A stretch of DNA of 64,000 bases from DASWOJ01 sp964242325 (GTDB lineage Bacteria; Pseudomonadota; Alphaproteobacteria; Acetobacterales; Acetobacteraceae): assembly GCA_964242325.1 (NCBI GenBank), contig CAXTCI010000002.1:1-64000 (forward strand), read 5' to 3'. Positions 7,357-15,155 of the stretch are shown here, in pieces. Numbering within the stretch: the first letter of the stretch is position 1; every line of letters begins with the position of its first letter. The notes under the pieces are model-generated. The model was not told where the DNA came from. It ran no database searches and saw only the letters and a program-made list of their open reading frames with translations. A program made the position numbers and the translations under genes.

Positions 7357-8562
7357 TTAGTTCGCTAGCCAGTCCAGCAACACCCGCTCCTGCACCGGGA
7401 AGCTGTGCTCCTCCCGCTTACCGGCCGGGGTCATCGGCGCCTTGAAGAACAAGCCAAGCTGCTCCTGGATGCCGCCCTCGCCGCGCTGGCGTGCCAGATC
7501 CAGGACGCGGGCGATCTCGATCACGAGCGGCGCCGCCAGGATGCTGTCGCGGCACAGGAAGTTGACCTTGATCTGCATCTTCTGGCCGAGGAAGCCGACG
7601 AGATCGATGTTGTCCCAGGCTTCCTTGTTGTCGCCACGTGGCTTGTAGTAGCGGATGTCCACCAGATGGTCTTCGACCGGATAGCCGAGGATGTCGTCCA
7701 GCACGGAGCCCTTGGTGTTCAGCTTGCTTTGCAGGCTGTCCTTGTTGTTCAGCGCCAAGCCGTCGCGGTTGCCCAGGATGTTGGTGCTGAACCAGCCCTC
7801 GACATACAGGCTGCGGCTGCGGAAGGCCGGGGCCAGCACGGTCTTGATGAAGGTCTGGCCGGTCTTGCCGTCCTTGCCAGCGACCGGGACGTTGCGCCGG
7901 GTGGCCAGGGTGGTCAGCGCCGGCACGTCGGCAGCGAGGCTCGGGGTGAAGTTGCCGTAGGGTACGCCCTCGACGATGGAAGCATAGGCATACAGCATCG
8001 CCGGGCTGATCGCCGGGTCACTGCTGTCCAAACCCTTCTCGAATCCCTCGACCGTGTGCAGCGCGGCGGCGCCCTGGTCGGGCCAACGCTCGACGGAGGC
8101 GAGGTTGACCATCACCAGGTTCTCGACACCCGAGGTTTCCCGGTAGCGGCGGATGTCGTCGCGGATGCGATCCACCGCTTCACGATGCGATCCTGCGGCG
8201 ACCTTGTTGGCGCCGTCCACGTTCTTGCAGAAGTCCACGCTGCCTACCGCGGGCCATGGCTTCATGCCGGACAGCGCCGGGTTGACCAGTTCGGCCTGGT
8301 CGCGATCCAGCACGCGATGCTCACGAACGGCGCTGCTCAGGTCCTCGCCATGCAGGTCCCAGCCGGCGAAGTGCAGGTTGCGGTAGGCCGCGATCCCTGA
8401 CGCGCCGACCCCTGCCAGAGGAAGCCCCGCCATATCGTTCGACCCGGCGCGCAGCATCTCGATTCCTGCCGCCGCCGTGGTGGCGACGGCGCCGCCAAGG
8501 CCCACCACAAGCACACCCACACGTCGTCCAGTTGTGGACACGTCCAGACCGGTATCCGGCAT
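7357..8562 (-). CDS. ino1: Inositol-3-phosphate synthase
   Basis: Converts glucose 6-phosphate to 1D-myo-inositol 3-phosphate with NAD, the first step of inositol synthesis. The 401-aa protein shows the NAD-binding start VGVLVVGLGGAVATTAAAGI, AKDGKTGQT-type motif as VAGKDGKTGQTFIKTVLAP (about 245), WFSTNILGNRDG (about 280), LNNKDSLQSK, and the core VDIRYYKPRGDNKEAWDNID (about 320) with catalytic lysines. The gene is first in the leftward locus and precedes the HD-domain gene by 162 bp. In bacteria this enzyme is mostly found in actinobacteria and patchily elsewhere. Here it heads a likely specialised pathway rather than phosphatidylinositol synthesis. Confidence 0.95.
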   Translation of the reverse strand: MPDTGLDVSTTGRRVGVLVVGLGGAVATTAAAGIEMLRAGSNDMAGLPLAGVGASGIAAYRNLHFAGWDLHGEDLSSAVREHRVLDRDQAELVNPALSGMKPWPAVGSVDFCKNVDGANKVAAGSHREAVDRIRDDIRRYRETSGVENLVMVNLASVERWPDQGAAALHTVEGFEKGLDSSDPAISPAMLYAYASIVEGVPYGNFTPSLAADVPALTTLATRRNVPVAGKDGKTGQTFIKTVLAPAFRSRSLYVEGWFSTNILGNRDGLALNNKDSLQSKLNTKGSVLDDILGYPVEDHLVDIRYYKPRGDNKEAWDNIDLVGFLGQKMQIKVNFLCRDSILAAPLVIEIARVLDLARQRGEGGIQEQLGLFFKAPMTPAGKREEHSFPVQERVLLDWLAN

Positions 8563-8784
8563 CAGGATTTCTCTCGTTCGTTAAAAGCCGCACAAAGGCC
8601 GCGGCAGGCGGAAGGAAACGGACACATAGGCTTTGAACCGCTCAAGATAAGACAGTCGATTTTAGTGCTGGCAACCCAGCCCTGTTCACAGGCTCGTGAC
8701 CCCATAAGGACCCGCACTGCTTGCGGATACAAGTGGGCGCGGCGTGTGGCGGGAATTGGGCGGGCTGCGGGCGGTGCTGTGGCA

Positions 8785-9189
8785 TTAGACTTGTTGTCCG
8801 CGCGAGCGGTCCACGTCGCGCATGTCACTCCCGCGCTCACCGTCCTCCGGGTCGTCGTCGGACAGATGATCCATGTTGACGGAGTGGTCGCCGCCAGCTT
8901 GCAGCACTTCCTTTTCCCGCGGCCCTGCGGTGCGGTCCACGACGTAGATGTCCTGCAATCCTTCGCTGTCGGCGACGCGTTTCGCTGCCTCAATGGCTTC
9001 GTCCAGCGGCATCGGCGTGCCGTTTGTGCGCATCGGGCGCACGGACTCGCCGCGGCCGGGTGCTCCGGTCAAGAGGATCTCGGTGTGGGTATGGCGCGGG
9101 TCGTCTTCGTCGAGGCGGTGCATCACGATGACCCTGTGCCCGCCTTCCGGCATGGGGTCATGCGGGTCTAGCTGTCGGACTTCGACCAT
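8785..9189 (-). CDS. Hypothetical acidic protein
   Basis: Not recognised. The 134-aa protein has a compact N-terminal part (residues 1-95) with alternating strands and a helix (LDEAIEAAKRVADSEGL followed by IYVVDRT), then a highly acidic, probably disordered tail rich in Asp, Glu and Arg. A good ribosome binding site (GAGGAACCCCCAAC before ATG) supports the start. It stands alone, divergent from the MFS transporter gene, with about 150 bp of shared upstream DNA. Confidence 0.7.
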   Translation of the reverse strand: MVEVRQLDPHDPMPEGGHRVIVMHRLDEDDPRHTHTEILLTGAPGRGESVRPMRTNGTPMPLDEAIEAAKRVADSEGLQDIYVVDRTAGPREKEVLQAGGDHSVNMDHLSDDDPEDGERGSDMRDVDRSRGQQV

Positions 9190-9340
9190 GTTGGGGGTTC
9201 CTCCTCAGGCATTTGTGCCCTAACGGTGGAGGGACCAGGGGGTTCATTCCCGCTGCCGCCCCCTTCGGAAACCCGCACCGCCGACGCGGCGTTGCCGTCC
9301 GATAACCTGGGGTGAAGCCAGGAGCAGGGAACACCTCACC

Positions 9341-10684
9341 ATGTCCGGCACGAATTCCGCCCCCATCCCATCCGGCGCCACAATCGAGAGCCAGACGATC
9401 AGCCTGTTCCTGCGCCGGATGATGCCTCTGCTCGGCCTGATGTATCTCATCGCTTATGTTGACCGGCAGAACGTCAGCTTCGCCAAGCTGCAGATGCTGG
9501 GCAACCTGGGCATGACCGAAGCCGCATACGGCCTCGGCGCCTCCCTGTTCTTCATTGGCTACTTCCTGTTCGAGGTGCCGAGCAACCTGGTCCTGGGCCG
9601 GGTCGGCGCCCGCCGCTGGTTCGCACGCATCATGGTGACGTGGGGCCTGGTGACGACGGCGTTGGCCTACACGACAGGGCCGGTGATGTTCTACATCCTG
9701 CGTTTCCTGCTGGGCGCGTGCGAGGCCGGGTTCTTCCCTGGGGTCCTGTACTTGCTGACGGTGTGGGTGCCGTTCGGGCACCGGGGACGTATGGTGGGGT
9801 GGTTCATGATCGCCTCCGTCATCGCCAACGCCGTCGGAGCGCCAATCTGCGGCAGCCTGCTGGACCTTGATGGGACTTTCGGCCTTCATGGCTGGCAGTG
9901 GGTGTTCCTGGCGACCGGAGTGCCGGCGGTGCTGATGGGCGTCGCTACCTGGTTCCTGCTGCCGGACGGGCCGGAAACGGCGAGCTTCCTGAGCCCGGCG
10001 CAACGCACCTGGCTGCGCGACACGATCGCGCGGGAGGACCAGGCCGGCGCCAAGGTCGCCCATGCCAACCCGTTGAAGGCGTTGGCAGATGGACGTGTGC
10101 TGCTGCTGGCCCTGACCTTCGTGGGCTTTCCACTTGCCGCCTATGGCCTCAGCTACTGGCTGCCCACGGTGGTCAAGGGATTTGGGGTCAGCAACACCGT
10201 GAACGGCTTCATCAACGTGCTGCCCTGGCTGGTGACGGGCGTCGCCCTGTGGTGGCTGCCCCGGCACAGCGAGCGCACGGGGGAGAAGACATGGCATATC
10301 GTGCTGCCGGTGGCGCTGGGTGCGGCCTGCCTCGTGGGCAGCGTGATGGTGTCCGGCGGCACGAGTGGCGACAATGCCTTGCGCTTCGCGCTGTTGTGCA
10401 TTGCGGCGGCGTGCATCTTTTCCGCACAGCCGATCTTCTGGACCCTGCCGAGCAGCTTCCTGCGCGGTAGTAGCGCGGCGGCGGGTTTGGCGGTCATCAA
10501 TGCGACGGGCAACCTCGGCGGGTTCGTGGCGCAGAACGTGGTGCCGCTTATCAAGGACCGCACAGGGAACGACCTGACGCCGATGCTGTTCCTGGCGGGG
10601 TGCCTGACGGTCGCCGGGCTGATGGTGTTCGTGGTGCAGGGTCTGCTGGGACGCACGTCCCGCGCTGCGTTGCCGGCCGAATAA
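9341..10684 (+). CDS. MFS transporter, anion:cation symporter (ACS) type
   Basis: Inner-membrane carrier of 447 aa with about 12 hydrophobic segments. Early helix 1 reads YLIAYVDRQNVSFAKLQM, the usual ACS-family pattern (Y-x-D-R-x-N), followed by the GYFLFEVPSNLVLGRVGARRW motif between helices 2 and 3. Family members take up organic anions such as tartrate, phthalate, galactonate or nicotinate by symport. The exact substrate cannot be read from the sequence. A small gene follows 17 bp downstream with its own ribosome binding site, so the two may be co-transcribed. Confidence 0.9.
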   Translation: MSGTNSAPIPSGATIESQTISLFLRRMMPLLGLMYLIAYVDRQNVSFAKLQMLGNLGMTEAAYGLGASLFFIGYFLFEVPSNLVLGRVGARRWFARIMVTWGLVTTALAYTTGPVMFYILRFLLGACEAGFFPGVLYLLTVWVPFGHRGRMVGWFMIASVIANAVGAPICGSLLDLDGTFGLHGWQWVFLATGVPAVLMGVATWFLLPDGPETASFLSPAQRTWLRDTIAREDQAGAKVAHANPLKALADGRVLLLALTFVGFPLAAYGLSYWLPTVVKGFGVSNTVNGFINVLPWLVTGVALWWLPRHSERTGEKTWHIVLPVALGAACLVGSVMVSGGTSGDNALRFALLCIAAACIFSAQPIFWTLPSSFLRGSSAAAGLAVINATGNLGGFVAQNVVPLIKDRTGNDLTPMLFLAGCLTVAGLMVFVVQGLLGRTSRAALPAE

Positions 10685-10700
10685 GAAAAGGAGTGCCAGC

Positions 10701-11030
10701 ATGGATGACGGTTTGAGGCAGGGCGACGGGATCGCCGGCAAGCACGGCGCAGCGCGGGCGCTGGCGGAGCAGGCACTGGCGGCACAGGCACGCGGCGACG
10801 AGAACGAGGCCGACCGGCTGTTTGCCGAGGCGGACAGGGCGGACCCGGATGCCGTCATCGCCGTGCTGCAGGAGCATGGCGGCACGCAGCCCAGCCGCGG
10901 GACGGACACGGCGCCGCAGGACGACGACGAGATCGCGGCGATGTCGCGCACGGTGGAGCCGGGGTCGGACGCGCCGTCCCGGGCTGGAGTGTCAGGCCGT
11001 GGAAGCGGCGCGGACAACCAAGGCGGCTGA
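10701..11030 (+). CDS. Small hypothetical hydrophilic protein
   Basis: Not recognised. The 109-aa product has a helical N-terminal half (AARALAEQALAAQARGDENEADRLF, TPR-like in feel) and a low-complexity tail rich in Gly, Ser and Asp. AAAAGGAGTGCCAGC upstream of ATG is a convincing ribosome binding site. It follows the MFS gene by 16 bp. Confidence 0.6.
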   Translation: MDDGLRQGDGIAGKHGAARALAEQALAAQARGDENEADRLFAEADRADPDAVIAVLQEHGGTQPSRGTDTAPQDDDEIAAMSRTVEPGSDAPSRAGVSGRGSGADNQGG

Positions 11031-11351
11031 TGGCCAGTCTGCCCCGGGATGACTTGGAACCAGGGCGGAACGCAGAACCGACGGCAGCCAAGCTAGGCCG
11101 TTGGCTTTCTGGCCCTTCAAGCCGCAAGCGGTGCGGCAATTTAGGATCGGCTGCACAGGCCTGACCCGCCGGGCTGGCCAGACGCCGTGCTCGTTGCGCG
11201 AGGGCCTGGAAAGCGGTGGCATTTGGAGCGTGGTTGTGGTTCCGGCCGCGCAAAGGCTCGGATGCGGCCTCAGAACAGACCGGCGGGCATTGAATCTGCT
11301 GGGGCCGGCCTGCATATCGCAGCCGCCAATCCCAATCCGGAGCCTGCCTGC
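11031..11351 (+). other. Non-coding gap upstream of htpG
   Basis: About 320 bp between the small hypothetical gene and htpG. A long open frame here is an upstream extension of htpG without family similarity. I see no convincing heat-shock sigma-factor promoter, CIRCE element or RNA gene. Confidence 0.5.
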
Positions 11352-13217
11352 ATGAGCGACGCGCCAGCCGACCAGACCGCCCCCGAGCGCCCAACACCTG
11401 AACGTCACGAGTTCAGCGCCGAGGTCGGTCGCCTGCTCGACCTCGTCGTCCATTCCCTGTACTCCGAGCGCGAGATCTTCCTGCGCGAGTTGGTCGCCAA
11501 CGCCGCCGACGCCACTGACCGCCGCCGGTTCGAGGCGCTGACTGACCCGGCGCTGGCGCAGCCCGGGGACGCCAAGGTCCGCATCATCCCCGACAAGGCC
11601 GCCCGAACCATCACCATCGCCGATGACGGCATCGGGATGAGCAAGCAGGAACTGGCCGAGAATCTCGGCACCATTGCGCGGTCCGGCACCCGCGTGTTCG
11701 GCGCGGAGGCGGCCAAGGCCAAGCCGGATGAGAAGGTCGAGCTGATCGGCCAGTTCGGCGTCGGCTTCTACAGCGCGTTCATGGTGGCCGACCGGGTGGA
11801 GGCGACCAGTCGCCGTGCCGGGTCGGACGAGGCTTGGACCTGGGCCAGCGAGGGCGCCGGGGCCTATACCCTGTCCTCCGCGGAGCGCGACCGGCCCGGC
11901 ACCACCGTCACCCTGCACATGAAGCCCGATGCCGACGAGTTCCTGGAGCCGGTCCGGCTGCAGACCATCGTCAAGAAGTGGGCCGACCACATCACCGTCC
12001 CCATCACCATCGCCGAGGAGGGCGAGGATAAGCCCGCCAACGAGGGCACTGCCCTGTGGCGCAAGTCCAAGTCGGAGGTGACGGAGGAGCAGTACAAGGA
12101 CTTCTACCGCCACCTCGGCAACATCTTCGACGAGCCCTGGGCTACCCTGCACTGGCGTGCGGAGGGTGCGCTGGAGTTCTCGGCCCTGCTGTTCGTGCCT
12201 GGGATGAAGCCGTTCGACGCCGTGGAAGGCCCGCGCGAAAGCCGGGTGCGCCTGCATGTCCGCCGCATGTTCATCACCGATGAGGCCGGGCTGCTGCCGC
12301 CCTGGCTGCGCTTCGTGCAGGGGGTAGTGGACACCGAGGACCTGCCGCTGAACGTCAGCCGCGAGATGCTGCAGGCGACCCCAGTGCTGGCCCGCATCCG
12401 CAAGGCCGTGACCGGGCGCATGATGAGCGAGTTGAAGTCTCGCGCCAAGGATGAGGCCGATTTCGCCAAGCTGTGGGAGAACTTCGGCCCTGTGCTGAAG
12501 GAGGGGGTCTGGGAGGACAGCGAGCACCGCAAGGAAATCGCCGGGCTGATGCGGGTGCGATCCTCCACGCAGGAGGGGCTGACGGGCCTGGACGCCTATG
12601 TGTCCCGCATGAGGCCGGGCCAGGAGGCGATCTACTTCCTGACCGGCGACGACGCCGAGGCGATGGCGAAGTCGCCGCAGTTGGAGGGTTTTGGCGCAAG
12701 GGGGGTCGAGGTGCTGCTACTGACCGACCCGGTGGATAGCTTCTGGCCGGAGCGGCTGCACGACTGGGATGGCAAGCCGCTGCGCAGCGTGACTGCCGGT
12801 ATCGCCGACCTATCGAAGATCGAGCCGACGGCGCAGCCGGAAGGGGATGCGGCAGATGTCACCAAGCTGCTGCCTGCCTTGCAGGCTGCGCTGGGCGACG
12901 CCGTCAAGGAAGTCCGTGCGACCGACCGGCTGGTGGACAGCGCCGTGGTGCTGGCGGCGGGTGGCTATGGCCCGGACCTGCAGATGCAGCGCTTGATGCG
13001 CCGCCATGGCAAGTCAGGCTTTGGCGGCGCGGTGCTGGAGGTGAACCCGCGCCATCCGCTGATCCGCTCGCTGGCCGCCCGCGCCGATGCGGACGGCGAC
13101 GTGACCGAGGCCGCGCACACCCTGTTGGACTTAGCCCGCGTGCAGGACGGCGACATGCCGACGGATCCGGCGGCCTTCGCACGGCGGATCACGGCGGCGC
13201 TGGCGGCGATGGGGTAG
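11352..13217 (+). CDS. htpG: Chaperone HtpG (Hsp90)
   Basis: Cytosolic Hsp90-family ATP-dependent chaperone of 621 aa, matching the roughly 624 aa of E. coli HtpG. The GHKL ATPase domain shows LRELVANAADATDRRRFEAL (metal/ATP Asn), DDGIGMSKQELAENLGTIAR (about 80) and GQFGVGFYSAFMVADRV (about 120). The middle domain contains DTEDLPLNVSREMLQ (about 335). I chose ATG 11352 (MSDAPADQTAPERP) because the longer frame upstream has no family match. The gene is monocistronic; a palindrome begins one base after its stop. Confidence 0.96.
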   Translation: MSDAPADQTAPERPTPERHEFSAEVGRLLDLVVHSLYSEREIFLRELVANAADATDRRRFEALTDPALAQPGDAKVRIIPDKAARTITIADDGIGMSKQELAENLGTIARSGTRVFGAEAAKAKPDEKVELIGQFGVGFYSAFMVADRVEATSRRAGSDEAWTWASEGAGAYTLSSAERDRPGTTVTLHMKPDADEFLEPVRLQTIVKKWADHITVPITIAEEGEDKPANEGTALWRKSKSEVTEEQYKDFYRHLGNIFDEPWATLHWRAEGALEFSALLFVPGMKPFDAVEGPRESRVRLHVRRMFITDEAGLLPPWLRFVQGVVDTEDLPLNVSREMLQATPVLARIRKAVTGRMMSELKSRAKDEADFAKLWENFGPVLKEGVWEDSEHRKEIAGLMRVRSSTQEGLTGLDAYVSRMRPGQEAIYFLTGDDAEAMAKSPQLEGFGARGVEVLLLTDPVDSFWPERLHDWDGKPLRSVTAGIADLSKIEPTAQPEGDAADVTKLLPALQAALGDAVKEVRATDRLVDSAVVLAAGGYGPDLQMQRLMRRHGKSGFGGAVLEVNPRHPLIRSLAARADADGDVTEAAHTLLDLARVQDGDMPTDPAAFARRITAALAAMG

Positions 13218-13218
13218 C

Positions 13219-13373
13219 TCTTCTCCCTCTTCTTTCGGGAGAGAGTTAGGGTGAGGGGGTCTTGGCTGCGTAGCGGGGCGTTGCGGGTGCGAGCGGCACG
13301 AGGCTTCTTTTAGTGGAGAACAGTGCTTGTCCTCTCCCTTACCCCGACCCTCGCCCGGAGGGAGAGGGAGAAG
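13219..13373. repeat. Composite intergenic palindrome, copy 4
   Basis: Inverted arms at about 13219-13260 and 13331-13373. The loop begins GTCTTGGCTGCGTAGCGGGG and ends GTGCTTGT, closely matching copies 1 and 3. It begins right after the htpG stop codon and ends 45 bp before the exonuclease start, so it may act as 3'-end structure for htpG mRNA. Confidence 0.85.
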
Positions 13374-13418
13374 CTAAGCGGCTTGACTCCGTCGAGGCTG
13401 CAAACAACGCTTCATGGC

Positions 13419-14027
13419 ATGGACCAGGCCGCAGTCACTCGCAACCCCGCCTTCAGCTACATCCCAGTCCGTCAGCAAGCCGTGGTGCTTGATACGGAGA
13501 CTACCGGCGTTGGGGATGCCGACCGCATCGTGTCGCTGGCCGCCATACCGCTGGATGCCGGGTTGCGGCCGTCCGGGCCGGGAGTCCATTTGGTGTTCAA
13601 CCCCGGCCGTCCCAGCCATCCCTGCGCCCTGGCCGTGCATGGACTGACTGACAAGTTCCTGGCTCGGCAGCCGCGCTTTGCCAATCATGCGGAGGACATC
13701 AGGTCCGTCTTCCGCGATAACATGCTGGTCGCGCATAACCTATCTTTTGATTTGCGCATGCTGGCGCAGGAGTTCACCGCGCTTGGCTTGCCGGCGCCTG
13801 GCGGCAGGGGCGGGCGCTACTGCACCATGCGGGAGTTCCGCGCCCGCCACGCCGGGCAGTCGGCGAAGCTGGACCTGGTGCTGCGGCGTCTCGGTCTGCC
13901 TGCCCGAGCCGGTCAGGCGCATGGAGCGTTCGAGGATGCAGTATTGGCCATGCATGTGCTGCATCGGCTGCACCACCTGGCGGACCTGCATCTGATGGCG
14001 CCGGCGCCGTTCCAGAATGCACGGTGA
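13419..14027 (+). CDS. DEDDh 3'-5' exonuclease (DnaQ-like)
   Basis: Protein of 202 aa with all exonuclease motifs of the DnaQ/RNase T superfamily: ExoI VVLDTETTG (about 25), ExoII VAHNLSFDLRML (about 105) and ExoIII HGAFEDAVLAMHVL (about 165) with the final His-Asp pair. It removes nucleotides from 3' ends. It lacks the C-terminal region that ties DnaQ to the polymerase, so a repair or RNA-processing role is as likely as proofreading. ATG 13419 gives a start just ahead of the first strand; the longer frame runs into the palindrome. Confidence 0.87.
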   Translation: MDQAAVTRNPAFSYIPVRQQAVVLDTETTGVGDADRIVSLAAIPLDAGLRPSGPGVHLVFNPGRPSHPCALAVHGLTDKFLARQPRFANHAEDIRSVFRDNMLVAHNLSFDLRMLAQEFTALGLPAPGGRGGRYCTMREFRARHAGQSAKLDLVLRRLGLPARAGQAHGAFEDAVLAMHVLHRLHHLADLHLMAPAPFQNAR

Positions 14028-14288
14028 CACAGGCAATCCAAGTCCCGGTTTGAGGACGCGCTAGGCGGAGCCAAGAGCCGGCGGCGTGCCTGTGCTGGCT
14101 GCGCGTCGCTGCCGGGCCTAGGAACTGGTGGATGTCCTACTGGCGTGTGTCCGTGAGACCAGCATGTCATTGCAACGCCCTCGTTGCCCGTGGGACGCCG
14201 CGGAGGAGAGCCGGCCTGGCAGAATCCTCGGCGGGGCAGTAAGCACTTCCGGCCCAGCCGGTCTCGCAACGCACCATACGGACGCACC

Positions 14289-14522
14289 ATGGCGCACCTT
14301 GTCTATAACGAACGCGTCAAACTGCTGGCTCTCACCCTAAACACGACGGCCATTGCTGTTATCGTGACTGGCGCGGTCGCGCCGACGGTGGGCGCGGTCT
14401 ATGGCACGCTCGCATCGGTGCCTGCCTGGTGGCTGGTGACGGTAGGTTCAACTTGTTTTGCGGTCGGAGCAGGTTTACATCTGGCAGCGCAGTATGCCTT
14501 GGGGAGGCTGCGAGATGGCTGA
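14289..14522 (+). CDS. Small membrane protein (two predicted helices)
   Basis: Not recognised. From ATG 14289 the product is 77 aa: a short charged start (MAHLVYNERVK), a hydrophobic helix (about 11-37), a short loop, a second helix (about 43-66) and a basic end. Earlier in-frame residues are Arg-rich and unlike the rest, so the internal ATG is preferred. Its stop overlaps the start of a second, smaller membrane peptide gene by 8 bp. Confidence 0.6.
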   Translation: MAHLVYNERVKLLALTLNTTAIAVIVTGAVAPTVGAVYGTLASVPAWWLVTVGSTCFAVGAGLHLAAQYALGRLRDG

Positions 14523-14604
14523 TTTCTTCTTGACGGCACTGAGCGGGCCTATAGCCCTGCTCGGCCTAGGATTATTTGGCCTGTGGGCTATGCGCTGGAT
14601 GTAA
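14515..14604 (+). CDS. 29-residue single-helix membrane peptide
   Basis: A very short frame beginning ATGGCTGATTTCTTC and encoding 29 residues: MADFF, then one hydrophobic helix (about residues 5-25) ending WAMRWM. It overlaps the preceding 77-aa gene by 8 bp in another frame, as in translationally coupled pairs. The upstream GGGGAGGCTGCG could serve as ribosome binding site. No family is recognised. The pair resembles small membrane-complex subunits or toxin-like peptides in layout only. Confidence 0.45.
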   Translation: MADFFLTALSGPIALLGLGLFGLWAMRWM

Positions 14605-15155
14605 GCTCCGGATTAAGCTCGGCTCGCCTCGTCGGCTTGAGTTCGCCAACTATCCGGACTGCATAGTCTGGACTGGTCTTGCTCGCCGAAATTCGCGACA
14701 TTCTGCGGCGGCCACTACTGACGCCGACATCAGCATGATAAGCGTCAGTAGCATGACGTGCGACCTTCCCGTTTCCTGCCCGGCCTGGGCGTATAGCCAG
14801 ACTTAACTAGGTTTCCTGTCCCAGCACAAGGACTTTCTTCCTTGTTAGGACTCTTTTCTAGAGGGCTTGCAGGTAGGCTCGTCAGCGGCCGAGCGCGGCA
14901 ATATCGCGGGCGTCCCTCATGTCCTCCGCTTTAGCCAAGAGGGACAGACACGGCCCATCCTCCGGCACCGCCGATTTGAAGCCGAGTAGCGGCGGCACCT
15001 GGGTCAGCAGCAGGCCAACAAACACGGACGGCAGCGCCGAAGCCTCTCCTGCGTTCCGAAACTACACCATGTTCGCGGACGCCACTTCGAAAGGTGCGGC
15101 CGCCTTACGCGACAGCGGTTTAGAAGGACGTGCTGAGCCGTCTGTGCCCGCCGGC
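14605..15155. other. Gap of 550 bp with a possible gene remnant
   Basis: No intact gene is seen. On the minus strand, from about 15060 down to 14894, one frame reads ASALPSVFVGLLLTQVPPLL followed by a hydrophilic end and a stop. This has the feel of a transporter fragment, but a TAG stop lies just upstream of it and no start is visible. The stretch around 14800-14870 is lower in GC than its surroundings. Confidence 0.3.

Noticed and set aside
7157..7360. Plus-strand 67-residue Ser/Thr-rich frame near ycaO as a possible RiPP precursor
   Set aside because: It runs across the CGTCATTGCGAG inverted repeat and antisense to the HD-domain gene, and it has no ribosome binding site.
9158..11017. 619-residue minus-strand frame
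   Set aside because: Shadow of the MFS transporter gene; composition is low-complexity and Arg/Pro/Gln-rich.
11187..11351. Longer HtpG start
   Set aside because: The 55 extra residues are unlike any Hsp90 N-terminus, and ATG 11352 gives the usual length.
11031..11351. Heat-shock sigma-factor promoter upstream of htpG
   Set aside because: No CTTGAA...CCCAT-like pair in the right orientation and spacing.
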